In this document: positions 51,268-60,014 of the stretch, in pieces
Layout: each line of letters opens with the position of its first letter
Numbering within the stretch: position 1 is the first letter of the stretch
From: JBFWRK01 sp050248955
GTDB lineage: Bacteria > Actinomycetota > Acidimicrobiia > Acidimicrobiales > Ilumatobacteraceae
Assembly: GCA_050248955.1 (NCBI GenBank)
Contig: JBFWRK010000011.1
Location: forward strand, 62,001-126,000
Reading direction: 5' to 3'
Length of the DNA: 64,000 nucleotides
Notes under the pieces: generated by a model
Told to the model about the DNA's origin: nothing
What the model saw: only the letters and a program-made list of their open reading frames with translations
The model's database searches: none
Program-made: the position numbers and the translations under genes

Positions 51268-52269
51268 ATGAACATGACAGAGACCTCGACGATGTCCGCC
51301 GACGAGCGGACCGCATGGGCCGAGGAAGTGCGAGCGCTGGCGCGGGAGCGCGACGCGGTGATCCTCGCCCACAACTACCAGCTCCCGGAGATCCAGGACG
51401 TCGCCGATCACGTCGGCGACTCGCTCGGCCTCTCCCGCGTCGCGGCGAGCGTCGACGCCTCGACGATCGTGTTCTGCGGGGTCCACTTCATGGCGGAGAC
51501 GGCGAAGATCCTCGCGCCCGAGAAGACCGTGCTGATCCCCGACGAGCACGCCGGCTGCTCGCTCGCCGACACGATCACGGCAGGGCAGCTGCGGGCGTGG
51601 AAGGCCGAGCACCCGGGTTCCGTCGTCGTCTCCTACGTGAACACCACGGCCGCCGTGAAGGCGGAGACCGACATCTGCTGCACCTCGTCGAACGCGGTCG
51701 AGGTCGTCGAGTCGATCCCCGCCGACCAGCCGGTCCTGTTCTGCCCCGACCAGTTCCTCGGCGCCCACGTGCAGCGCATCACCGGCCGGGAGAACATGCA
51801 CATCTGGCTCGGCGAGTGCCACGTCCACGCCGGCATCAACGGCGCCGACCTCCGCGCCCGGGTCGAGGCCGAGCCGGACGCCGAGCTCTTCATCCACCCG
51901 GAGTGCGGCTGTGCGACGAGCGCGCTCTACCTCGCCGGCGCCGGTGTCGTGCCGGCGGACCGGACGCGGATCCTGTCGACGAGCGGCATGGTCAAGGCCG
52001 CGGAGGAGACGACAGCCCGCAAGGTGCTCGTCGCGACCGAGACCGGGATGCTCTACCAGTTGTCGAAGGCGAACCCGCTCGTGCTGTTCGAACCGGTCAA
52101 CCGCGCCGCGGTGTGCAAGTACATGAAGATGATCACGGCACCCAAGCTCCTCCGTTCGCTGCGCGAGGGCAGGGACGTGGTCGACGTGCCGCCGGACATC
52201 GCCGCGAAGGCTCGGGCCTCGGTCGAGCGGATGATCGCGATCGGCACGCCCTCGAAGACCGCAGAGTGA
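51268..52269 (+). CDS. nadA: Quinolinate synthase
   Basis: A 333-residue [4Fe-4S] enzyme condensing iminoaspartate with DHAP to quinolinate. It has AVILAHNYQLPEIQDVADHV, and cluster Cys in DEHAGCSLADTI, HPECGCATSALYL and AAVCKYMKMITAPKL. VSYVNTTAAVKAETDICCTS is also typical. The ATG at 51268 has GAGGAG 11 bases upstream; an ATG two codons later is possible. It heads a nadA-nadB-nadC operon, with 49 bp before nadB. Confidence 0.96.
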   Translation: MNMTETSTMSADERTAWAEEVRALARERDAVILAHNYQLPEIQDVADHVGDSLGLSRVAASVDASTIVFCGVHFMAETAKILAPEKTVLIPDEHAGCSLADTITAGQLRAWKAEHPGSVVVSYVNTTAAVKAETDICCTSSNAVEVVESIPADQPVLFCPDQFLGAHVQRITGRENMHIWLGECHVHAGINGADLRARVEAEPDAELFIHPECGCATSALYLAGAGVVPADRTRILSTSGMVKAAEETTARKVLVATETGMLYQLSKANPLVLFEPVNRAAVCKYMKMITAPKLLRSLREGRDVVDVPPDIAAKARASVERMIAIGTPSKTAE

Positions 52270-52318
52270 GCGCGCCGCCGACCTGGACAGGGTCGTCGCG
52301 AGCGGGAGTCGTGCCGGC

Positions 52319-53983
52319 GTGATCGAGCTTGCCCGGCGACTCGCCGCTCCCGAGGCCACCTGGTCGCGCGAGGTCGAAGTCGTCGTCCTCGGATCCGGCG
52401 CGGCCGGCCTTGCGGCTGCGCTCGCGGCCCGCCCGACGCGCTCGGTGCTGATCGTGACCAAGGGCACGCTCGACGCGGGGAGCACCGCGTGGGCCCAGGG
52501 CGGTCTCGCCGGCGTGCTCGACCCGCACGACTCGATCGAGAACCACGTGCGCGACACGCTCGCCGCTGGTGCCGGGCTCTGCGACGAGGCGGCCGTGCGC
52601 ACGCTCGTGGTCGAGGCACCCGTGGCGATCCGCTACCTGATGGAGCTCGGCGCGACGTTCGACCCCGACCAGCACGGCGAGCCGGCGCTCACCCGCGAAG
52701 GCGGTCACTCGCACAACCGCATCGTGCATGCCGGGGGCGACCAGAGCGGGGCCGAGGTCCAGCGCACGCTCGACGAAGCGGCGGTGGCCGCCGGCGTCGA
52801 GGTGCTCGGCCGGTCCTTCGCGCTCGACCTCGTCGTCGGGACCGGCCCGGACGGTGCGCCTGCGGCCTGTGGCGTGCGCATCGCGCAACTCGACGACGAA
52901 GGCCGCTGCAGCTCCGTCGGGATCGTGCATGCTCGCGCCGTCATCGTCGCGACCGGTGGCTACGGCCAGGTGTTCTCGTCGACGTCGAACCCACCTGCGC
53001 TCACCGGCGACGGGCTCGCACTGGCACTGCGTGCGGGGCTGCCGGCGCGCGATCTCGAGTTCGTGCAGTTCCACCCGACCGTCCTCTGGCGGGGCGCCGA
53101 CGCGACCGGACAGCAGGCGTTGATCAGCGAAGCCGTGCGCGGTGAGGGCGCGATCCTCTTCGACGGGCTCGGCCGCCGTGTGATGCAGGGGGTGCACCCG
53201 CAGGAGGACCTGGCGCCGAGGGACGTGGTGGCGTCGGCGATCAGCAAGCGCATGGCCGAAGCACCCGGCGGCATCGGCGATCACGTCTTCCTCGACGCGA
53301 CGCACATGGGCGAGCGCTTCTACACGAGGTTCCCGAGCATCTCCGCCGCGTGCCAGTCCGCCGGGATCGATCCTGCTCGCGAGCGAATCCCGGTGTCGCC
53401 TGCCGCGCACTACGTCTGCGGCGGGATCGTCGCCGATCTGGACGGGCGCACCGGGATGGCCGGCCTGTACGCGGTCGGCGAGGTGGCGTGCACCGGCGTG
53501 CACGGCGCGAACCGGCTCGCTTCGAACTCGCTGACCGAAGGCGTGGTCGCCGGGACCCGTGCAGGGCGCGCGCTGGCCGCCGCACTGCCGCCCGCCGCGA
53601 CACCACCTGCGGACGCGCTCGCAGCCGTCGACGGCCCGTTGATCAACCCCGCCCAGCGTGTCGACATCCGATCCGCGATGTCACGCAACGTCGGGGTGTT
53701 GCGCAGCCCGCGTGGCCTGCTCAGCGTGCGCCACATGCTCGATGCGCTCGTGGAGGCGACGACGCTTGCCGTCACCGGCTCGCAGCGGGCGTGGGAGGCG
53801 ACGAACCTGCTGACCGTGGCGCGGGCGGTGGCGTCGGCTGCCGCGGAGCGCACCGAGAGCCGGGGCTGCCATCGCCGGACCGACTGGACCGAGCCGCGCG
53901 ACATCTGGCTGACCCACCTCGACGTCCGGCTCGACGCGGCCGACCGCATCACCATCAGTGGTGCGCCACGGGAGGACACGTGA
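52319..53983 (+). CDS. nadB: L-aspartate oxidase
   Basis: A 554-residue flavoenzyme making iminoaspartate for NadA. The FAD site is VVVLGSGAAGLAAALAAR; TAWAQGGLAGVLDPHDS and HSHNRIVHAGGDQSGAEVQR are family blocks. ARERIPVSPAAHYVCGGIV and NRLASNSLTEGVVAGTRAGR close the flavin and succinate-dehydrogenase-like domain. GTG start at 52319. Its stop shares one base with the nadC start, so NadB and NadC are translationally coupled. Confidence 0.96.
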   Translation: MIELARRLAAPEATWSREVEVVVLGSGAAGLAAALAARPTRSVLIVTKGTLDAGSTAWAQGGLAGVLDPHDSIENHVRDTLAAGAGLCDEAAVRTLVVEAPVAIRYLMELGATFDPDQHGEPALTREGGHSHNRIVHAGGDQSGAEVQRTLDEAAVAAGVEVLGRSFALDLVVGTGPDGAPAACGVRIAQLDDEGRCSSVGIVHARAVIVATGGYGQVFSSTSNPPALTGDGLALALRAGLPARDLEFVQFHPTVLWRGADATGQQALISEAVRGEGAILFDGLGRRVMQGVHPQEDLAPRDVVASAISKRMAEAPGGIGDHVFLDATHMGERFYTRFPSISAACQSAGIDPARERIPVSPAAHYVCGGIVADLDGRTGMAGLYAVGEVACTGVHGANRLASNSLTEGVVAGTRAGRALAAALPPAATPPADALAAVDGPLINPAQRVDIRSAMSRNVGVLRSPRGLLSVRHMLDALVEATTLAVTGSQRAWEATNLLTVARAVASAAAERTESRGCHRRTDWTEPRDIWLTHLDVRLDAADRITISGAPREDT

Positions 53984-54906
53984 TGTTCCAGTTCCACCCC
54001 CTGTCGGAGGCGACCCGACGCGAGCTCGCCCAGGGTGGGCTCGACCCCGACGCCGTCGCCGCGCTCGTCCGGCTCTCGATCGCCGAGGACCTCGCCGGTG
54101 GGATCGACGTCACGTCGACCGCGACGGTACCGGCCACGCAGCGCTCCGTCGGGCAGTTCGGCGCTCGCGCGGACGGCGTGCTGGCCGGGCTCCCCGTCGC
54201 GGCGGCCGTGATCGAGGCCGTGTGCGGCGATGAGGCATCTGCGTTCGAGTACCTCTGCCACGACGGTGACCGCGTCGAGGCAGGCACCGCAGTCGCTCGG
54301 GTCGACGCACCGACCAGGCTGCTCCTCACGGCCGAGCGGTCTGCGCTCAACCTGCTGTGCCACCTGTCGGGGGTGGCGACGTTGACCCGCCGGTGGGCCG
54401 ACGCCCTCGCGGGCACGCCGGCACGCGTGCGTGACACACGCAAGACGACGCCTGGCCTGCGGGCACTGGAGAAGTACGCGGTGCGCTGCGGCGGCGGCAT
54501 CAACCACCGGATGGCGCTGTCCGACGCCGCGCTCGTGAAGGACAACCACGTGCTCGCTGCCGGGGGCGTCGCCGAGGCCTTCGCCCGCGTCAGGGGGCTC
54601 GCTGCCGACATCCCGGTGGAGATCGAGGTCGATTCGCTCGACGGGATGCGAGAGGCGGTCGCTGCCGGCGCCGACGTGATCCTGCTCGACAACTTCACCG
54701 TCGACGAACTGCGCCGCGCGGTCGCGTTGCGCGCCGAGCTCGGTGCGGCCGTCGTGCTCGAGGCGAGCGGCGGGCTGACGCTCGAGAACGCCCGGGCGGT
54801 CGGCGAGACCGGTGTCGACTTCATCGCCGTCGGCGAGCTGACGCACTCGGCGCGGGTGCTCGATCTCGGGCTCGATCTGCAGACGGTGACGAACCTCGCC
54901 GAGTGA
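53983..54906 (+). CDS. nadC: Nicotinate-nucleotide pyrophosphorylase (carboxylating)
   Basis: A 307-residue phosphoribosyltransferase that converts quinolinate and PRPP to nicotinate mononucleotide. The quinolinate-binding segment RDTRKTTPGLRALEKYAVRC, then GGGINHRMALSDAALVKDNH, IEVEVDSL-type IPVEIEVDSLDGMREAVAAG and VLEASGGLTLENARAVGETG are present. The ATG at 53983 overlaps the nadB stop (TGATG). It ends the nadABC operon, with its stop 3 bp from the convergent FKBP lipoprotein gene. Confidence 0.96.
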   Translation: MFQFHPLSEATRRELAQGGLDPDAVAALVRLSIAEDLAGGIDVTSTATVPATQRSVGQFGARADGVLAGLPVAAAVIEAVCGDEASAFEYLCHDGDRVEAGTAVARVDAPTRLLLTAERSALNLLCHLSGVATLTRRWADALAGTPARVRDTRKTTPGLRALEKYAVRCGGGINHRMALSDAALVKDNHVLAAGGVAEAFARVRGLAADIPVEIEVDSLDGMREAVAAGADVILLDNFTVDELRRAVALRAELGAAVVLEASGGLTLENARAVGETGVDFIAVGELTHSARVLDLGLDLQTVTNLAE

Positions 54907-54909
54907 CGG

Positions 54910-55818
54910 TCAGGCCACGGCGACGACGTCGACCACGAGGACGAGATCAATGCCGGCAGGCAGCCCGAGCTCCTCGTTGCCCGCGTCGCCGAACGCGTCG
55001 GCCGGCGGGATGGTCATCAACCGGCGGCCGCCCACCTTCATCCCGAGCAGGCCGTTGTAGAGCCCGGAGATCGTCTGCGACTCCGAGGCCTCCAGCGCGA
55101 CCGGCCCGCCCTGACCCCACGTGGTGTTGATCTCCTCGGCCGTGTCGCCACGATACGCGGCGATCTCCACGAAGACCATGGCGCCGTCGACGACCTCGTC
55201 GCCCTCGCCGACGACGAGGTCCTCCGTGCTGAGCTCGGTGGCGCCGGTCGACGCGGGCACGGCCTCCGTCGGGGCATCGGCGGGGTCGCTCGCGGGCACG
55301 ACGGCGACGACGTCGATGACGAACGTCAGCGCGTCGCCGGCCTGGATGACATCGCCCTGCGGCTCGTCGCCGTACGCGAGGTCGGCGGGGATGTCGAGCT
55401 GGCGGCGACCGCCGGTCTTGACGCCGACGAGCCCCTGCTCCCAACCCGGGATGACGCCGCCGGCACCGAGCGTCACCGGGAACATCTGGCCGCTGTCGTA
55501 GCTGTTGTCGAACTCCGTGCCATCTGCCGAGCGGACGCCCACGTAGTTGACGAGCACGGTGTCACCATCGGCCGCTCCGGCGCCGGTGCCGTCCTCGAGA
55601 TCGGTGATGACGAGCTCGGTGGGCAGTTCGGCCGGGATCGAGACGGCCGGCTTGTCGGTGCTCGCGGCGTCGGTCGCCGAGTCGCTCGCGGCGTCGACGG
55701 AGGTGGGCGCGGCCGAATCAGATGACTCGCTGCCGCTGGCGCTGCTGTCGCCGCAGCCGGCTGCGACGAGCAGCGAGAGCACAGCGAGCGGGCCGGCGAG
55801 ATGGTGCGAACGCATCAT
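54910..55818 (-). CDS. Lipoprotein with two FKBP-type peptidyl-prolyl isomerase domains
   Basis: A 302-residue protein. The signal peptide ends in the lipobox LLVAAGC, so it is lipid-anchored on the outer face of the membrane. A Ser/Ala/Asp-rich linker (about 24-60) leads to FKBP domain 1 (DTVLVNYVGVRSADGTEFDN, VIPGWEQGLVGVKTGGRRQL) and domain 2 (GAMVFVEIAAYRGDTAEEIN, ISGLYNGLLGMKVGGRRLMT). Domain 1 keeps the usual active-site features; domain 2 is more divergent. It probably helps fold secreted proteins. It stands just upstream of nothing co-directional except the AarF gene. Confidence 0.9.
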   Translation of the reverse strand: MMRSHHLAGPLAVLSLLVAAGCGDSSASGSESSDSAAPTSVDAASDSATDAASTDKPAVSIPAELPTELVITDLEDGTGAGAADGDTVLVNYVGVRSADGTEFDNSYDSGQMFPVTLGAGGVIPGWEQGLVGVKTGGRRQLDIPADLAYGDEPQGDVIQAGDALTFVIDVVAVVPASDPADAPTEAVPASTGATELSTEDLVVGEGDEVVDGAMVFVEIAAYRGDTAEEINTTWGQGGPVALEASESQTISGLYNGLLGMKVGGRRLMTIPPADAFGDAGNEELGLPAGIDLVLVVDVVAVA

Positions 55819-55842
55819 CCGAACCTACCGGCAGCGCTCGGA

Positions 55843-57405
55843 TCAGCGGTCGGCCGGGGCGGAAGTCACCAGTTTCACAGGAAGCCCGGTGAGCCAGTCG
55901 GCCTCGGCCGCCCCCATCGCCGTCGAGGCGTCGGCGTCGACCATCGGCCAGAGCTCCTCGGCGATCCGGCGGTAGTTGCCGCGGGCCCGCAACTGGCCGA
56001 GGATCGCGTACAGGCCGAGGTTGATCCGCTGGATGAACACGAACGACTTGGGGACGGTCGCGTACTGCGCGATCGGTGACGTGCGATCGAACGTGTGGCG
56101 CACGATCGACGAGGAGTACTCCGGCGTCCAGACCATCTCGCGGTCGTGGCGCACGGGGTCGTAGAAGCGCGAGAAGTACCGGCCCGCCTCCTCCGTCTCC
56201 ACCGGCGCGCCGCGCTGCAACATGCCCGCGTGCTCGATGATCCGCCGGTACTCCGCCGGGTCCGGCTCGATGACGGCGGCCGAGATCATCCGCTGGAACA
56301 TGTCGACCTCGGTCGGCGTGAAGTGCTTCACGAGGCCGAAGTCCAGGAACGTCACCTTGCCACCGGGATGGAACAGGTAGTTGCCGGGATGGGGGTCGCC
56401 GTTGAATGCTCGGAACCGGTAGAGGCTCCGGAAGACGAACCGGAAGATCGCCTCGGCGGCCTGGTCGCGCTCGTCCTGCGTCCACGTGAGGACCTCCTCG
56501 AAGCGGTGGCCGGTGGCGAGCTCGGTCGTCAGCACGCGTGACGTCGAGAAGTGCTCCAACACTTCCGGCACGTGGAAGTGCGGATGGTCGCGGTAGTAGT
56601 CGGCGAACGCTTGCTGGTTGCGGGCTTCGAGGCGGTAGTCGAGCTCGTCCGTGAGGCGCTCACGGATCTCCTCGACCATGTCGGTCGGGTCGAGGCTGCC
56701 GAAGCCCTGTTTGAGGATCGCGCCGAGGAGGTCGGCGTTCGCGAGGTCGGCCGTGATCGCCTCCTGCACGCCGGGGTACTGCACCTTCACCGCGACGGCG
56801 CGCTCCGTTCCCGAAGCCGGATCGAAGACGATCGCACGGTGGACCTGGCCGATCGACGCCGCCGCGATCGGTACCGGATCCCACTCGAGGAACAGCTCGG
56901 TGGGCGGCGCGCCGAGCTCGCGCTCGATCACCTCGGCGGCGAGCGCTGCCGACATCGGCGGAGCCTGCGATTGCAGTTGCGCGAGCGCGAGCCGCATCGG
57001 TTCGGGCAGGCCCTCGTCGAGGTAGCTCGCCATCTGGCCGAGCTTCATCAGCGCGCCCTTCATCTGCCCGAGGCGCTCGGCGACCGCATCCGCCGTCCGC
57101 AGCTCACGTTCGCGATCGAGCTCGACGCGCCGCTCGGCCGATGCGAACACCTTGCGCGCAGAGGTGGAGGCGTAGACGGTGCCGACGTTCGCGCCGAGCT
57201 GTGCCAGCTGGACGTTGCGGCCGAACCGGCTCCGGCGCCCCACCGCCGCCCGATTCGCGCCTTTGTGGCGTCTGGTGTGCCCGTGGCGCACCCTGGACGC
57301 CACAAAGGCGGCAACGAGCACGGTGACGGTCACGATGAAGCCCGGGATCAGGCCCGAGGTCCGGGCCCCCGTGCGGGTCCGGGCTCGGGTGCCGGAGCGG
57401 ATCAT
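55843..57405 (-). CDS. AarF/UbiB/ABC1-family atypical kinase
   Basis: A 520-residue protein. A membrane segment (GLIPGFIVTVTVLVAAFVA) near the N-terminus precedes a kinase-like domain. The family KxGQ motif is MKLGQMASYLDEGL; ASIGQVHRA, the ion-pair Lys in AVKVQYPG, RAFNGDPHPGNYLFHPGG and VTFLDFGLVKHF follow. ABC1 proteins support quinone or lipid metabolism; no ubi or men genes adjoin, so the role is open. The ATG at 57405 overlaps the hydrolase stop by 4 bases. A palindromic element lies within codons about 32-49. Confidence 0.9.
   Translation of the reverse strand: MIRSGTRARTRTGARTSGLIPGFIVTVTVLVAAFVASRVRHGHTRRHKGANRAAVGRRSRFGRNVQLAQLGANVGTVYASTSARKVFASAERRVELDRERELRTADAVAERLGQMKGALMKLGQMASYLDEGLPEPMRLALAQLQSQAPPMSAALAAEVIERELGAPPTELFLEWDPVPIAAASIGQVHRAIVFDPASGTERAVAVKVQYPGVQEAITADLANADLLGAILKQGFGSLDPTDMVEEIRERLTDELDYRLEARNQQAFADYYRDHPHFHVPEVLEHFSTSRVLTTELATGHRFEEVLTWTQDERDQAAEAIFRFVFRSLYRFRAFNGDPHPGNYLFHPGGKVTFLDFGLVKHFTPTEVDMFQRMISAAVIEPDPAEYRRIIEHAGMLQRGAPVETEEAGRYFSRFYDPVRHDREMVWTPEYSSSIVRHTFDRTSPIAQYATVPKSFVFIQRINLGLYAILGQLRARGNYRRIAEELWPMVDADASTAMGAAEADWLTGLPVKLVTSAPADR
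57258..57310. repeat. Palindromic element inside the AarF-family gene
   Basis: Perfect 15-bp arms CGCCTTTGTGGCGTC (57258-57272) and GACGCCACAAAGGCG (57296-57310), with partial pairing continuing inwards. It encodes about 18 residues (around FVASRVRHGHTRRHKG) after the membrane helix without breaking the frame. The arm matches an intergenic element at 42687, suggesting a dispersed palindrome that has inserted into coding sequence. Confidence 0.8.
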
Positions 57406-58319
57406 GAGCGTTCGAGGACGCCGAGGCACGCTCGTTCGAGCGCCGGGACGAACGTGTCCGCCTTGGCGACGATCGCGTCGTGGTCCCCGTCGATCGGGAA
57501 CGCCTGGGCGCCGGTGATCCCCTGGAACAGCCGGATCTGGCGGCGCACCGGCACGACCCGGTCGCGCATCGTGATCAGCACGGACGTCGGCACGTCGATC
57601 TCGCCGAGCCACTCTCGCGCCGAGAACGATCCGATCCGCCCGCCTGCCTCGAGGATCATCCGCCAGTCGTGCCGGTTCACCTGCTCCAGCGCCCAGGGCT
57701 CCCACGTGCCGGCCTTGCGTTGGAGGAAGAACTGGTCGGTCAGCCACGAGCGCGCCTTCACCGGCGTCGCCCGCGAGAGCCCCGCCAGGCTGGACAACCC
57801 GAGGAAGTTCAACCGCTCGCTCCGCGACCTCGAGAAGTACGGCGCCGTGGCGCAGAGCACGAGGCCTTGCACGCGCTCGGGGTGGCGCCTCCAGGTGAGG
57901 AGCGCCACGGGTCCGCCCATGGAGTAGCCGAGGACGAGCGCCCGGTCGATGCCCCGAGCGTCGAGCACTGCCACGGCATCGTCGGCGCAGTCCTCGAGCC
58001 GGAAGGCCCTCCTCGTACGCAGGCCGCGGCCGTGCCCCCGATGGTCGAGCGCGATGACGCGGTACGTGCGGGCGAGCTCGTGGTAGCAGGTGAAGAAGTT
58101 CAAGTCCGCGGTCGTCGTCCAGCCGTGGAGGAGCAGGACCGTGGGCGCGTCAGGCGTCGGCCCGGCCAGCTCGCGCACGAACGTGACGCCGCGACCCGGG
58201 AGCTCGAGCGCCTGACCCGGCGGGAGCGTCGGTGTCAGGATCGGTGCCGTCAGGATCGGTGTCGTCAGGATCACGGCCTCTGCAGACGGTGACAAACCCG
58301 AGCTGAAGCTCAGATCCAT
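57402..58319 (-). CDS. Alpha/beta hydrolase
   Basis: A 305-residue hydrolase. The oxyanion motif is LLLHGWTTTADLNFFTCYHE, then RVIALDHRGHGRGLRT, the nucleophile elbow LVLGYSMGGPVALLTWRRH and the C-terminal His in IDGDHDAIVAKAD. An acidic residue in the LITMRDRVVP loop completes the triad. The N-terminal 40 residues contain PILT/APILT repeats and are variable. Substrate unknown; esterase, lipase or dehalogenase-like action is possible. Its stop overlaps the AarF start, and greA ends 4 bp from its start, forming a tight gene group. Confidence 0.87.
   Translation of the reverse strand: MDLSFSSGLSPSAEAVILTTPILTAPILTPTLPPGQALELPGRGVTFVRELAGPTPDAPTVLLLHGWTTTADLNFFTCYHELARTYRVIALDHRGHGRGLRTRRAFRLEDCADDAVAVLDARGIDRALVLGYSMGGPVALLTWRRHPERVQGLVLCATAPYFSRSRSERLNFLGLSSLAGLSRATPVKARSWLTDQFFLQRKAGTWEPWALEQVNRHDWRMILEAGGRIGSFSAREWLGEIDVPTSVLITMRDRVVPVRRQIRLFQGITGAQAFPIDGDHDAIVAKADTFVPALERACLGVLERS
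58234..58278. repeat. 15-bp repeat, three copies, N-terminus of hydrolase
   Basis: gtcagga begins units at 58234, 58249 and 58264 (unit gtcaggatcggtgcc). They encode the ILT-type repeats near the N-terminus of the hydrolase, in frame on the minus strand. Confidence 0.85.
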
Positions 58320-58323
58320 GTGG

Positions 58324-58803
58324 TCAGCTCTGCTCCACCCGAAGGATCTTGACGCGGATCTCGGCGCCGGTCGGGGCGGCGTACGAGACCGTGGCGCCCT
58401 CGGCGGCGCCCATCAGCGCCTGGCCCATGGGCGACCCGGGGGTGACGACGTCGAGCCCGGAGCGACGCTCCTCGACGGTGTCGACGAGGTAGCTCTCGGC
58501 CATGTCGTCGTCATCGCCCTCGAACACGATCGTGGCGATGGAACCGATCCCGACCACGCCGTCGTCGACGCCGTCGACGACCTCCGCGTTCTCGAGGATC
58601 GCCGTGAGCTGGCGGATCCGGCCCTCCATGTGGCCTTGATGATCCTTGGCCGCGTGGTAGTCGCCGTTCTCCGAGAGGTCGCCGAGCTCGCGGGCGCGCT
58701 CGATCGCATGGGCGATGTCGATCCGTCCGCGCGTGGTGAGGTCCTCGTGCTCGGCCTTCAGCCGCTCGAAGGCGGATCTGGAGAGCTTGTGGGTCTGCGC
58801 CAT
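58324..58803 (-). CDS. greA: Transcription elongation factor GreA
   Basis: A 159-residue factor that inserts a coiled-coil into the RNA polymerase channel and promotes cleavage of backtracked RNA. The tip acidic residues are in ARELGDLSENGDYHAAKD; the C-terminal domain has GSIATIVFEGDD, GSPMGQALMGAAEGATVSY and ILRVEQS. Start ATG at 58803 gives MAQTHKLSRSAFERLKAEHE; longer frames upstream overlap divergent leuB. It lies 4 bp upstream of the hydrolase gene and is divergent from leuB with 57 bp between. Confidence 0.95.
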   Translation of the reverse strand: MAQTHKLSRSAFERLKAEHEDLTTRGRIDIAHAIERARELGDLSENGDYHAAKDHQGHMEGRIRQLTAILENAEVVDGVDDGVVGIGSIATIVFEGDDDDMAESYLVDTVEERRSGLDVVTPGSPMGQALMGAAEGATVSYAAPTGAEIRVKILRVEQS

Positions 58804-58860
58804 GCCCTGAAAGGCTACCGGCTGGCCCCGGCTGGGCCGCCGTCGGTACCGTCCCTGGTC

Positions 58861-59850
58861 ATGACGCACAGGATCGCCGTGATCGGCGGAGACGGCATCG
58901 GCCCCGAGGTGACCGCCGAGGCGGTGAAGGTGGTGCGCGCCGCTGGTGTCGCGATCGACGTGACCGACTTCGAGCTCGGCGGCCTCCGCTACCTCCGTGA
59001 CGGCGAGATCCTCTCCGATGCCACGCTCGACGAGCTCCGCGGGTTCGATGCGATCCTCCTCGGCGCCGTCGGCACGCCGGAGGTGCCGCCCGGCGTGATC
59101 GAACGCGGGCTGCTCCTGAAGATGCGCTTCGAGCTCGACCTCTACATCAACCAGCGGCCCTTCGTCGGCGTCGCTCCCGGCCACTCGGCGCCGCACGAGT
59201 TCATCGTGATCCGCGAGAACACGGAGGGGCCGTACGTCGGCGAGGGAGGCGTGCTGCGGCGGGGCACCCCGAACGAGGTCGCCACGCAGGGGTCGGTCAA
59301 CACCCGCATGGGCGTCGAGCGCTGCGTGCGGTACGCGTTCGAGCTCGCGTCCACCAGGCCGCGCCGACACCTCACGCTCGTCCACAAGACGAACGTGCTG
59401 ACGTTCTCGGGCGACCTCTGGCAGCGCGCGTTCGACGAGGTCGCGACCGAGTTCCCCGACGTCGCCACCGCGTACAACCACGTCGACGCGGCCTGCATCT
59501 ACTTCGTGCAGGACCCGCACCGCTACGACGTGGTCGTGACGGACAACCTGTTCGGCGACATCCTCACCGACCTTGGCGGCGCGGTCAGCGGCGGCATCGG
59601 CCTCGCCTCCTCGGCGAACCTCAACCCGGCCCGGACCGGGCCGAGCCTGTTCGAGCCGGTGCACGGTTCCGCGCCCGACATCGTCGGCACCGGGAAGGCG
59701 AACCCGCGGGCGGCCATCCTCAGCGCGGCGCTGATGCTCGACTTCCTCGGCGAGTCTGCCGCCGCCGATCGGGTCCGGGCCGCCTGCGCCGATCCGGTCG
59801 AGGGAACGACGCGGGAGATCGGCGACGCGATCGCCGGCCGGCTGGGCTGA
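58861..59850 (+). CDS. leuB: 3-isopropylmalate dehydrogenase
   Basis: A 329-residue NAD-dependent dehydrogenase that oxidises 3-isopropylmalate. RIAVIGGDGIGPEVTAEAVK opens it; ENTEGPYVGEGGVLRRGTPN, TLVHKTNVLTFSGDLWQRAF, DAACIYFVQDPHRYDVVVTD and NLFGDILTDLGGAVSGGIGL are family blocks. Length fits the short actinobacterial LeuB. Start ATG 58861. Its stop codon lies in the first unit of a 21-bp tandem repeat. ilvE follows after 164 bp, so the pair may be expressed together. Confidence 0.95.
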   Translation: MTHRIAVIGGDGIGPEVTAEAVKVVRAAGVAIDVTDFELGGLRYLRDGEILSDATLDELRGFDAILLGAVGTPEVPPGVIERGLLLKMRFELDLYINQRPFVGVAPGHSAPHEFIVIRENTEGPYVGEGGVLRRGTPNEVATQGSVNTRMGVERCVRYAFELASTRPRRHLTLVHKTNVLTFSGDLWQRAFDEVATEFPDVATAYNHVDAACIYFVQDPHRYDVVVTDNLFGDILTDLGGAVSGGIGLASSANLNPARTGPSLFEPVHGSAPDIVGTGKANPRAAILSAALMLDFLGESAAADRVRAACADPVEGTTREIGDAIAGRLG

Positions 59851-59911
59851 TCCGAGGGCAGCGGGAGCTGATCCGAGGGCAGCGGGAGCTGATCCGAGGG
59901 CAGCGGGAGCT
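59849..59911. repeat. 21-bp tandem repeat, three copies, at the leuB 3' end
   Basis: gatccgagggcagcgggagct starts at 59849, 59870 and 59891, with a partial fourth from 59912. The first copy includes the last bases of leuB and its stop codon. It occupies part of the leuB-ilvE gap. Function unknown; on the opposite strand it reads as LGSAPAA repeats but has no start signals. Confidence 0.9.
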
Positions 59912-60014
59912 GATCCGGGCCGACCCGGCTCGCTCCCGAGCGGCGTTGCGTGTGCCCGAGCGGGCATCGCGCAGTAGCGTTCTGGCGCTCGGCGAACGAC
60001 CTCGAGGGAAGACC

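Noticed and set aside
47406..51374. A single open frame of about 1,320 codons on the minus strand
   Set aside because: Only its end is LeuD. The rest is antisense or out of frame to leuC, the IclR gene and nadA, an artefact of very high GC content where stop codons are rare.
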